From contig JBAMJV010003999.1 of NCBI GenBank assembly GCA_037951105.1, positions 148,501-212,500 of the forward strand: a stretch of DNA of 64,000 nucleotides. Direction: 5' to 3'. The DNA comes from Echinarachnius parma. Its lineage: Eukaryota > Echinodermata > Echinoidea > Clypeasteroida > Echinarachniidae. The notes beneath the pieces were generated by a model, which saw nothing but the letters and a program-made list of their open reading frames with translations, had not been told where the DNA came from and ran no database searches. Made by a program: the position numbers and the translations under genes. Below, piece after piece: positions 33,670 through 43,929 of this stretch (positions within the stretch are counted from its first letter, which is position 1; the number at the start of each line of letters is the position of its first letter).

Positions 33670-34345
33670 GTGAAAATTAAATATAAACTTACAAATGTTA
33701 AGTTTTCAAGATACAACAATGGTTGAGTTTTCAACTTAACATAAAGAGGAAGTGTGTGCAGGGGGTATCATAAGTACTGAAACAATTTATAAATATGTAC
33801 CTTTTTTATGTTTGTCCGTATATTTCATTGCAATAATTCAAATGTGGACGATCGCTTTCATAGCAACCATGTTGTTCGTAAAATTCGTTGCCTTGCCGGA
33901 CATTGGTTAGAAAACCATTATCCATGACAATTCGGTGCTCAATACCAATATGCTATTGCCAATCGTATGATATACGCGTGCTTACGTACACGCTATATAC
34001 ACTATTGTTTCCATGATGTCTGCAACCCAAGCGCAAAGGAAAACAACCCTTACAGGTTCTATGACATGGACATCACTTTAAAAATGAATTTTAGCATATC
34101 AGGGATAATGTTTTCGTTGATTCCAATTATAAAAATCATGTTTTCAATGGAAAAGACATCAACAACAAGAAATCAGCTTGAAAATTGGGAACGCCCACAA
34201 AAGAATGTCTCGAGAGTGATATTCTGTTTTTGACCTTATCTCTCAATCACAACTCAGTTACTTAATTAGAAGAACAAAGTACCTTGCCCAAGCTGAGCAC
34301 CTGCTCACAATAGTTTAACATGTTTGAATATACTAACAACTAACA
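33670..34345. other. No recognised feature
   Basis: AT-rich sequence with short frames only; no element ends or protein signatures seen. Confidence 0.4.
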
Positions 34346-34954
34346 CACTTTTAGTTTCAATAGCAGTCGCTATGTCAGACAAGCCGAACCATCATTAGGA
34401 CAAGAAAGGCACTGAAAATTATTGTATTACATGCAGGGCATGCTATTGTAGGAACGATATTTTTGTCCATTTGTGTCATCTAATGTAAGCTGACCAGTGT
34501 TTGACATGATGTCAATATATTATGCCTAGGTCACACATGGTCCGGGCGCCGATTTTGTGTACCTACGGCGGATTTTCTACGTTTTCGTGGAGTTGGGATA
34601 TCGTACGATGTCTGTGATATATTTGTACATTTTCTGGGGCACGTACGATGAGTTTGGGAGTTCAAGCAGATTTAAATCGCACGGCTCCTGTACTTGCAGT
34701 CTGAGCGCTCGTCGGGACGCCTCATAGGACCCGTACGGGCATCGCAAGATACTTTTAGGATATCATGCGATTTGAGTGGCCCCCAAATCAGTCGCACAAT
34801 CGTAAGAAATTCGAAGAAATGTATGGTGTCCGTGCTGGGCCTGTGCAGTACCCTTGCGATGCTCTCTACGACGCACAGTGGGCCAGAACCGTTTCAAAGT
34901 GTGCCAAATTTAATTACTCATTGAAGAAGGTTAATGAAGTTCCAGTTTAAAGGA

Positions 34955-35455
34955 ACTAAGGGTTTTCAGACCCATAGAATTCGATGGGAGTATTTTCAAA
35001 TCCGTGTGACGTCATCAAAATACTGTTCTCTGATTGGACAAGGCAAATATTCATTGTAACACATATACAGGTTCAGATTACACTGATTAGTGCAACTTAT
35101 AAGGGGTTTCTGGACCTAAGAAACACAGTTGGAGCATTCTCAAATTTCTCTGACGTCATCAAAATACTGTTTTCTGATTGGACAAGGCAAATACTCATTG
35201 TAACACATAGACAGATTCATATTACACTGATTAGTGGAACTTATAAGGGGTTTCTGTACCTAATAAACACAATTGGAGCATTTACAAAATTCTCTGACGT
35301 CATCAAAATACTGTTTTCTGATTGGACAAGACAAATATTCATTGTAACACATAGACAGATTCATATTACACTGATTTATAGAACTTATATGGGGTTTCTG
35401 GACCTAAGAAACACAATTGGAGCATTTACAAATTTCTCTGACGTCATTAAACTGT
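34955..35455. repeat. 144-bp tandem repeat, about 3.4 units
   Basis: TGACGTCA starts at 35007, 35151, 35295 and 35439, exactly 144 bp apart. Each unit has TGACGTCATCAAAATACTG, TGATTGGACAAG, TTGTAACACAT and GGGGTTTCTGGACCTAAGAA. Since 144 is a multiple of three, one plus-strand frame stays open (34984-35538) with a 48-residue period; I judge it non-coding. The palindromic CRE-like TGACGTCA and inverted CCAAT motif ATTGG recur in each full unit. Confidence 0.9.
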
Positions 35456-35539
35456 TTTTTGTTTCTCTCCCCCTCTCTCCCCTCACTCTTTCTCCACCTC
35501 TTTCTATCTTTTGCTATCTCTCTCCACCGCTATCTTGAA

Positions 35540-36335
35540 TTTCGCTTTCTTTGAATTTCCTTCCATTTTTGAGCTCTCTTCTACCATTGACTACTCTTAT
35601 ACAATCCATATGCTTGTCCCATCATCTTAGACAAAATATCAGAGGACTTCTTATAGATGCTACTTGTGTCAACAAAGAAAAAAGTGTACAACTGTATCTT
35701 ATGTAGTTTGCCTATGTATGAGCCATTGAAGTACTAACGTGATATACGCCCTCAACGTTCGTTGGTATGAGCGCACGGCGCGCTCTTTCGCAAAAAAGGG
35801 CGATTTCGGCAAAAAAAGGGCGAACATGTGGTTGGAAAACCACTTCTTACTCATAAGGTGGCAGATGGTGGCAGACAAATGTGGTATCAAAGTAAAGCAT
35901 ACATTGTAAGGAAGGCAATCATGATATTTTTAGCGCAGCCATCGGCAGCAATGTTGACCATTTTTGCGCATGAAAAAAAACATCGATTTTCTCCCATTAT
36001 TTGTAGGATTCTACTAAACATAAATTCCGACATAACTAACAGTTTAGCTTTGAAATGTATGATTACTTAGGATAACTATTATACAACGAGCATTTCAAAT
36101 TTTAAGTCGATTAAGCAAGGCGTTTGGCAAATATCATGAAAAAAACGCAATATTGCATTTAACACAATGTGTTCCCTAAAATCAACATTTCTGGACTTTG
36201 TGAAGAAAAATGACCCACTTAAAATAAATATCGAGAAGAAATATTGTTCGGAGATGTTCTACAGGTTGTATTCTTTGCTAAAAACATGAAAAAAAGCAAT
36301 TTCATTTCCATGACCAAGTCACTATTTTGGCGCAC
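35540..36335. other. Unassigned part of the composite element interval
   Basis: A pyrimidine-rich stretch (about 35460-35580) follows the 144-bp array; the rest is AT-rich, with an AAAAAAGGGCGA-type direct repeat near 35793-35825. No gene or RNA is recognised. Confidence 0.4.
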
Positions 36336-36480
36336 TTTTGCTCACCCTGGCCCACTGTGCGACGTGTCTACGGGCTTACGGCAAGTTTTCCGCGTTAAAC
36401 ATTTGTTTGACATCGTACGGAAAAATGCAACGGCGACCGCACGATAGCCACTGCACCCTTGCGGACGCCGCAATATTACC

Positions 36481-38109
36481 AATTCAATTCAATTCAATTC
36501 AAGGTATTTTATTCAACTATTTGTAGCCAAAAGGCTAAATTACAAGTGAATTTACAAGGTAAAAAACATAAAAAATTACATACAAGGTAAAATGAAATAT
36601 ACAGAATATGACACCAGTACAAAATAAAAGTAAGAATGCAAATTTGTGATTGATAAATGATAGTGGCAGAATTTAAATATTGCCTATCCAAATATGAGGA
36701 ATGAAAAAGTAAGTATAAATATAATCAAATTCATAGTATCCAATTAAAAGCTTTACAAAAATAAGTTAAGTTATGTTTAAAAACAAAATATAAATTATAA
36801 TAAATGGGTAATCTTGACTTCACTAAAACTAATTATAAAAGAATTTGAAGCATAAAGTTTCTATTAAAATTACAAAAAGTAATATACCAACAAATGCAAA
36901 CATTGATTAAATGACTAATCAATTAAGAATTACAAGCAAATCAATAAGATTGCACAAGAGAGCAGACAGGTATAAGCTGTAAATCCTAAAATTAACTTAC
37001 AGGTAATAAATAAAGTCTTGTTGGCTTGTAGGTTATTGAATGATTAAAATATAAATTCTTCAATAGGATAAATTAAATGAGAGTAAAGAAAATGTCCAGA
37101 GTTTCTATTACATAATTATATTTTAAATACGACTAAATGATATACAATCAAGAAATATGTTGCCAGCTATAATATTGATCTAACTGTCTAAGTAAAAATT
37201 TAAGAACAAATAGCTATATCAACACGTGTCTATTACAAAAAGTTGTAAGCGCTAAATTATCAAAGTGTTACTTGCATAGGACTTATAAAATAGTATGTGA
37301 ATTTTAAATGGCACAAACTGGCAAGTCCATCATATATGGAGAGATTGCACAAAATGGGTTTCATAAATGTGATAAAAAGGAAAAAACAAGTTTATGATAG
37401 TCAAATTCTAGTTTCAATTCTGGTTTAAGAGTCTCACTAGGAATGGGAGAGCACTCTTCCGATAGCGCTCTGTTCTACACTTCACAGGCCTGTATTTACC
37501 ACTTAAACGCAGTGCACAGAGTTCAGACTGTTTTGTGGCAACCATTGGGGAAAGTTTTTCTCAATCGATTTTGCAAACTTAACACACAGTTGGACACGTC
37601 TTTCCGACAAAGTAGTGAGTTTAGCGGTTAAAAGAGCATTTTCGTAGGTTTGGTACTCTCCGCCAAGGATGATACGTAGAGCCCTTTTCTGTATACATAT
37701 CTGTTCCGATTCCGCTAAGGTAAGTGAAGAGTACCAAACCGGTGTGCAGTATTCGGTGATGGGCCTGATGTACGATTGGTACACGGTCAGTAAGTCATCT
37801 GCTAGGAGGCCAAACTTTTTGAGGATTCTGAGCATGTACAATTTTCTACTTGACCTTGAAACAATGTCGCATACATGATTGTTCCATTTCAGGTCATTCT
37901 GGATTGTAACGCCTAGCAATTTTATGTGGTCGCACTCTGGGATCGGTTGATTAGAAATTGTAACAGCTTCGGAGTTTGCGGGTCGTCTGCTAAATGATAT
38001 TTTAAGGAATTGATATTTAGCTGGATTTAACTTCATGCGCGTGGATTCACACCATGCTTCCAACTCACGGACAGTTTGTGATATATTGCTCCCTGTTGTC
38101 GACGTTCGG
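36481..38109 (-). mobile_element. 5'-truncated LINE with (TTGAA)n tail and ATTACC target duplication
   Basis: Minus-strand LINE remnant flanked by ATTACC (36475-36480 and 38110-38115). Its 3' tail is a short AATTC/TTGAA repeat at 36481-36501, preceded (in minus orientation) by an AT-rich 3' UTR of roughly 1 kb. Aligning the flanks with the second composite copy near 56038 (GCCGCAAGATTCCCGCAAGA) shows what the empty site looked like. Confidence 0.8.
37503..38109 (-). pseudogene. C-terminal part of the LINE ORF2 (RT thumb and connection)
   Basis: The minus strand encodes TRMKLNPAKYQFLKISFSRR (primer-grip side of RT), then CDHIKLLGVTIQNDLKWNNH, VYQSYIRPITEYCTPVWYSS, QKRALRIILGGEYQTYENAL and LCVKFAKSIEKN: the conserved downstream half of LINE ORF2 proteins of the Jockey/CR1/L2 group. 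The catalytic FADD/YADD box and all upstream domains are lost by 5' truncation. The open frame runs on into flanking DNA at its N-terminal side (to 38267), which is not LINE sequence. Confidence 0.85.
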
Positions 38110-39289
38110 ATTACCGCAATATTTGACCTTAAAGTGGCATCGTACGGGCGCCGTATCCCTAATCGGAGCATAACGCGGAGTAAAATAAAAATGCATCGTA
38201 CGATTTTTACTTGCTGTAAGCCCGTAGACACGTCATAGAAAGCATCGCACGGGCACTGCAAGGGCACTACACGAGCACCGTAGCCTTTGTACGAATATCG
38301 TAAGTTTATCTAACTGAATTTGGAACCACTCCAATTGTACAAAAGTCGTAAGATGTCAACAATATCGTAAGAGTATTCTTGCGATGTCCGTACGGGTCCC
38401 GTAAGGCGTCCATACGATTGTAAGTAGGAGAGCCGTGCGATTTAAATTTGTTTTAACTCCCAAAGTCATCGTATTTGAAGCACCACATCCAACGCCAGGG
38501 TCTGGACCATCGATGGACGAATCCGGGCGCTGACAAAAGAAAAACCAGGTAGTGAACATCAGACAAATTAATGACTTAGACCGCCTATAATAAACAACTT
38601 AGACACTGATAATTTGTTTTGTTTTTGATTTGATTTGTTTGAAAATTTATTGACTGAAGATTGTATAATTGAAACAAACACTTATGTTATACATGTATTA
38701 ATACCGGAAAATAGAGAAAATGTATCCTATTTTTCGAAGGAAAAGGGAATCAAATTAGCCCACTTGAATATAAAGAGTCTGCGAAATAAAATCTGTTAAA
38801 AAACCCCTATGATGTTTCAGGCATATCTGAAACCTGGTTAAATCCAGATATATAAAATGATAGGATATCAATATACCCAGGGAGCAAACACCCCTTTTTT
38901 TAGGATATCATACATGGAATGTTATAAAAGGTTGTTCACCAGAAATGTCTTCTAGGACCTTCTAGGATCACAACCTAGGTGGACAACCTCGCGATCTAGC
39001 TACTGGAAGTTCACAAAACGCGTACAAACGATTTAACCCATAATGTACGTTAATAGCGCCTTAAATCCTTAGGGTTCATGAAGGTTTGTCTGTGCTATTT
39101 ACAAAATTACACTACAAAGCATTATGATATCATCACATCGCTTCAGATTTGTATTCTGTAGAGTCGTGTGCATCTTTTGATACCAAATTTGACTGCATAA
39201 TATCTTCGGTTAGTGTGTCACGTGTCATTTTAAGTCACATGTTATACAATCGACTTGAAATTGCACGTTCTGTTATATACAAATGCTCA

Positions 39290-40400
39290 AGATATTTAAA
39301 ACGTTACACATTTTGTATTTGAAGTTCTTCAAATGGCATTCAATTGAATTTTGTAAAGTCTTTGAAATGATATAAACGAAAACAATAGAATAATAAAACA
39401 CATAAACAATTGAAAAGAATAAAAATACATAAGAATATGAGTCCCTTATAGTGTATTGTTGGTATCTGATTTTACTAAATCATTATAATAGAGGTAAAAT
39501 AGGCTTGATAATGAAATGTACATATTGTAGAATGAGGAAATATTGATTATAGAGTACATGTATACAATAGACCTTAATCAAGAATATAATACAATATGAA
39601 CCATTTAATAAAGTGATTTTCTTACTAATTATGATGTATCTGACACAAATTCACTTATATACAAGTCATGTACTTGTATGTATGTGTGTTACATATTTTG
39701 CCAATATTAACATGGAACTAATACAGAAGTCAGCAATGAGTGTAGATATTTTGTAGGCGTAGCCTGTAGGGAACGATAATGGAAAATAAATGAAGCGGCA
39801 AAGGCAGTAGCGCTTACCTCAACTCTCAGTCGAATTATTGTTAGTTTGTTAAGTAGGAAGATTTTTTTATTCATGTACACGATAATACAATCAAACACAG
39901 TAATGGGCATGGACAAAAACAATCATGATAAAAAATGATATTCGTACCAGAGAAAAACAAAGTGACCTAGTCTACATCTTTAAACAATGTTACAATTTGT
40001 GTTAATGTTGTAGGCCATTTTCTGAACCATCGTACACTTTTAAGTTATACTGCATGGTACATCATTGTTTCAAGAAGTCCACATAATTATAAGTTGTATT
40101 TGACTCATAGAAATGTTCATTGGACTAGAAGGATACACATGTATATTATGAATGAGCACTTAACATTTATAAAAACATAGACCTATACTGTTTAAATCCG
40201 TGACATTCCATACTACTCATTGACGGTGACCTAACCTCCCATGGAGAAGCATGTTCTATATTGGGAAAAGATCCTCAAGAGGGATCACTATAAACAGCTT
40301 GTATAATATGGCACCTTGTCAATAATTTTAATCCTCGAACTGGTCGGGTTGATGGTTTTAACAAATATGGTTATATCAGGTGACTGTACATGTCGCCAGG
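39290..40400. other. Interior of the 3.77 kb element, left part
   Basis: AT-rich, without a coding signature. I see no transposase motif in either strand. Confidence 0.5.
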
Positions 40401-40416
40401 CCCGGGGGGGGGGGGG

Positions 40417-40790
40417 GGCACTCAACTATATTGCTGTACACACGCGCGACCAAAAAAAAAAAAAAGGGTACTTTTTGCCGATCATGCGTCGATCATTGCC
40501 GAATGCGTTACGCGCGTCACGCGTTTAGGGTGTCAAAAAGGCCAAAATCAGAAAAAAGGGTATGTTTGTGGAGTTAAACAAATACGCGTTTGGGGTATCT
40601 TTTTCTCCAAACTTGTTCAATTGACGTAAACCTTGTTTAGGGGTAATACTTGTTTAGGGGGCAAAATTGTCAAAAAAGCACGCGAAAATACTGGAATAGG
40701 GTATAAATTTGACCAATGGATAATACTTGTTTAGGGTGGGTTTGAAAAACCTGTGGTCGCGCGTGTGTACAGCAATATAGTTGAGTGGCC
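40417..40790. mobile_element. TIR element with internal TTAGGG-like motifs (copy 2)
   Basis: A 36-bp inverted repeat, GGCACTCAACTATATTGCTG onward to GCGCGACCA (40417-40452), pairs with 40754-40790 with one extra base. The interior has CGCGTTTAGGGTGTCAAAAA, ACGCGTTTGGGGTATC and several CTTGTTTAGGG blocks, the same plan as 268-700, and the arms share the inner GCGYGACC end. Poly-G (left) and CCCCCCGGG (right) flank it. Confidence 0.75.
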
Positions 40791-40799
40791 CCCCGGGTC

Positions 40800-42220
40800 T
40801 CCAGGACTCATTAACTATTAAATTGTTCACCCAAGCACTGTTCTCACTGAGGAAGCTCAGGGCAGTTCCTGTGTTAGCTGTCAACTGCACAACATCTGTG
40901 GTTCAAGAACTACATGACTGTATGTACTACCATTTGTGATCGTAGACTTATAACATGTTATTGAGCACATCATTGATACTCCTTAGCGAATGAAATACTT
41001 TTCAGAAATGTGTATGATCTTAAATGACGTTTAGTTCTAGAGGGGTATCATTCATAAACATGCTTATTAAGTTTACATCAGCATAATCCACAAGTATATT
41101 ATAGGTTATTTGTGAAAATACCAATAAACTATATATTGGCATCTGACAATAACTGGTTTCTTTATATGATTATGTAGCCTCATGATTGTGGTTTGATTGG
41201 TCATTTTGCAGTTTTCCCCTATTTAAAATTCTTCATCATGCCATACTTTATAACGATTCTACCCCTTCATTTAGCACAATTTTGGAATATGAATAGACTT
41301 ATACTTGCACTAGTAAGCTGTCATTTCTTTCCTGCTTGTGGTACTGTCAGTGTCATGTGTAAAAAAGTGCATTGACATGTTCTTGCTGTTGTTTGGATTA
41401 ATTTTGTTGGCCTTCTTTTTCTTGCGAATGGAAGTTATCAAGCTTTACAAGGATGTCATATAATCAGTTGAAAAAGACTCATTCCAAAGACATGTCAGCT
41501 TTCATACCTCGTTATTTTGACTTTGTATTTAGCACTCTTTCCAAACGATGTCGATGTACCTTCGTACCCCCAGCCCCCTATTAGGATAATGAGTGCAGCT
41601 TTGCAATGTCATATGTGACAATGCATAACCACACAATCACTTTGTTTGGAATAGTAACATGATTGTTTGGTTATTTTATGTATTTTAAAAGAAAATTGTG
41701 AAAAATAGTATGAAAACAGTTCCAAGGGCCTAAACAGATTATAAAGATTTTGCTTGTAATAAATAGCTATGATTGTATATTCGTGGACTTGGTGTGAAAG
41801 GTTGGAAGGGCACAAGCTCTCCACATATGAGGTCCCGTGTTCGGAATCAGAGAGTGCCCGGAAGGATGGAACGTGATTCATTAGCACTGTATTCATATAC
41901 AATGTGTCAGGCTGGAAGACTCCCATGTGAGTTAGAAATGTGCACTCTTGTGTGCTGGATTGATTGCAGTATGTAATCAATGACTGGGGATAAACATAAT
42001 GACGCACCGCGATCGTCATACAATGATACGCTCGCTAAATCATAACATCCATTTTATCATTATAAGTATTACATGTAATTATTCTTATGTATTTCTTTGT
42101 TTCAAATTCTTTTATTTTGTATTGATTTATCCTTTGTTTTGCTAGTTTACTGTTTTTTCATCTTACTAAATGTCATCGAACATGTATAAGGTTTTACAGC
42201 TAAATATTTGTGTCATTCTA
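40800..42220. other. Interior of the 3.77 kb element, right part
   Basis: AT-rich with short frames only; no recognised protein, RNA or element. Confidence 0.45.
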
Positions 42221-42719
42221 TAATCTGCAACATTTCCACATATATTTGTCAATAGGCGTATGTGAAATTTCACATTCTATATCTGACACGTGACATATAA
42301 AAGGCACGTGACAAAAAACAATAGAATTAAAAAGGCAAAATTTGGTATCAAAAGATGCACAACTATCTGTGAAAGACATATTCGAAGCAATTGGATGATA
42401 GCAGCATGCGTTTGGGTGTAATCGTGAAAATACCAGAGTAGGATGTTCATGAACCCTAAGGATTTAAGGCGCTTTTACAGTACATTAGGGGTAAACTCCT
42501 TAATATGTGTTTTCTGGCCTTCCAGTAGCTAGTTCGCGAGGTTGTCCACATAGGTTGTGCTTCTACGAGGTCCTAGAAGACAATTCTGGGCCCAAACCTT
42601 TTATAACATTCCATGTATAAAAAAAACCCTTTGCTCCCTGGGTAATAGATGGTTTTACTTTTGAAAGAAAATACAGAAATGGTCTCGGAGGGGTGTTGGT
42701 TGTTTATACAAAATAAATA

Positions 42720-42929
42720 CAGGGGCGGATCTAGCCTTTTGCTAAGAAGGGGGGTTTGACTCAATGACGATGCGGAGCGGCGATTTTTTTTTGCTATTTT
42801 GAACCCCCGTAAGTGATTTTTTTCTCACTTTTTTCACTTTTTTCACTGATACATTTTCACCTGGCAGCCCAAGGGGGGGGGGGGGGGGGTTAAACCCCCT
42901 AAACCCCCCCCCCCCTAGATCCGCCACTG
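42720..42929. mobile_element. hAT-like MITE (CAGGGGCGGATCTAG ends)
   Basis: A 210-bp element with CAGGGGCGGATCTAG at the left and CTAGATCCGCCACTG at the right. The interior has an 18-base poly-G run and a poly-C run. CAGTGGCGGATCTAG termini are typical of a widespread hAT-type MITE group. The flanks do not show a clean 8-bp duplication. It interrupts LINE B. Confidence 0.75.
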
Positions 42930-43299
42930 AAATATACGTACGTAAGGAGAAAGACTTTGAAATTTATGATCTAGAGTTGATATAAAAACGTAAGAATAGT
43001 AGTTCTATATTTGTTGGTATTTGCTATCGTAAGCCCGATTCGAACACTTCATTTTTTGATCATTTTTAAGAATCCATAGATCCATTTTATCTATCTCAGA
43101 AAATGTCTAATACCTTGCGATTTAAATTGCAATATGATGACTGAAAATCATTTGTCAAAGAAAGTTCATGAACTGTTTACTGCAACTCAGCTAACACAGA
43201 TTATAAAAGAACCAACAAGAATAACACCTGACAGTACAACGCTGATTGATTTGGTTTTTGTCACGCAATCTGTAACAATTGTGGAGTCTGGTGTCCAAT

Positions 43300-43407
43300 G
43301 GGTGATTTCAAGTATGGTGTTTAGGGCTGGTGTTAGTGTTTATCAAACTGGTGTTTGTGTGTAATAAACACTAACACCGGCCTTAAACACCATACTTAAA
43401 ATCACCC
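43300..43407. mobile_element. 108-bp hairpin element with AAT duplication
   Basis: Almost perfectly self-complementary: GGGTGATTTCAAGTATGGTG at the left end, its inverse with one change at the right end, and a loop near CAAACTGGTG. Flanked by AAT (43297-43299 and 43408-43410). Excision restores the LINE B frame through GVQCIGFSDHSLN. Related copies at 20361-20442 and about 20185-20250. Confidence 0.85.
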
Positions 43408-43453
43408 AATGTATCGGATTCAGTGACCATTCATTGAATTTGTTTGTGATTAA

Positions 43454-43929
43454 AGGTGAATGACAGTAGTGGGAAACGCCCCACCCCTAAAAATGAAATG
43501 TACGGTCTTATTACCAACCATGTGAAAGAATATAGTTTTACTAATATGGGATTATACAAATTTGGCCAAGAAACCGCCTACTAATTGATATATTTGCAAA
43601 AGTATAACTTGATCTGCTGCAGATAGAGATATCGCCAATGCGGAATCGCGCATACGCTACGTGCAATTTGACCACGTGCGTTCGCTATACGGGCTTGTCC
43701 CCAGCTTGTCGATATCTCCAGTCCAGCGCTAGCGGCGCGGACCGTGAGGTGCGAACGGGCAGTGGATTTATACATTTCACGGGCGGGTATCGGATTTCTT
43801 CTGATATTTCTGCATCTAACGCATCGTTAGGTTCCGATTTTACCACACAAGTCATTTTTAGATATTTATTCAGCAATATTGATCAATTATAAATGTTTTC
43901 TGTAAATTTCCCAAAACTGTTATTCATCT
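43454..43929. mobile_element. TTAA-flanked element with AGGTGAATGACAG-type ends
   Basis: TTAA at 43450-43453 and 43930-43933; left AGGTGAATGACAGTAGTGGG, right the inverse of AGATGAATAACAGTTTTGGG. The 476-bp interior is non-coding. Excision restores the LINE B codons FVINGSCKRRSN in frame, which confirms the insertion boundary. Confidence 0.88.

Larger units (their letters stand above)
34346..38520. mobile_element. CGTACG-rich composite inverted-repeat element, copy 1 (contains a LINE and a tandem array)
   Basis: The left block (about 34346-34920) and right block (about 38110-38520) are inverted relatives: ACGATGAGTTTGGGAGTT, GATTTAAATCGCACGGCTC and GGACCCGTACGGGCATCGCA on the left reappear inverted at 38370-38475. 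A third block at 36340-36474 (GGCCCACTGTGCGAC, CAACGGCGACCGCACGAT) belongs to the right half, separated from it by a LINE (36481-38109). The 144-bp array lies between the halves. A second copy is at 54830-56110. Edges are approximate. Confidence 0.6.
38876..42642. mobile_element. Large TA-flanked element with ~400-bp inverted termini (3.77 kb)
   Basis: Ends CCCAGGGAGCAAA and its inverse TTTGCTCCCTGGG, flanked by TA (38874-38875 and 42643-42644). Inverted similarity extends about 400 bp inward (TGGAATGTTATAAAAGGTT, CCTTAAATCCTTAGGGTTCA, TTTTGATACCAAATTTG against the inverses at 42220-42640). The interior is AT-rich and non-coding apart from a nested TIR element at 40417-40790. It interrupts the LINE B endonuclease. 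No transposase was found despite the length. Confidence 0.8.

Noticed and set aside
34984..35538. 184-codon periodic frame
   Set aside because: The 144-bp repeat is a multiple of three, so openness follows from repetition; no start context, domain or splice signals.
41773..41976. Short frame inside the 3.77 kb element as a transposase remnant
   Set aside because: No catalytic or DNA-binding motif; length is within chance expectation.
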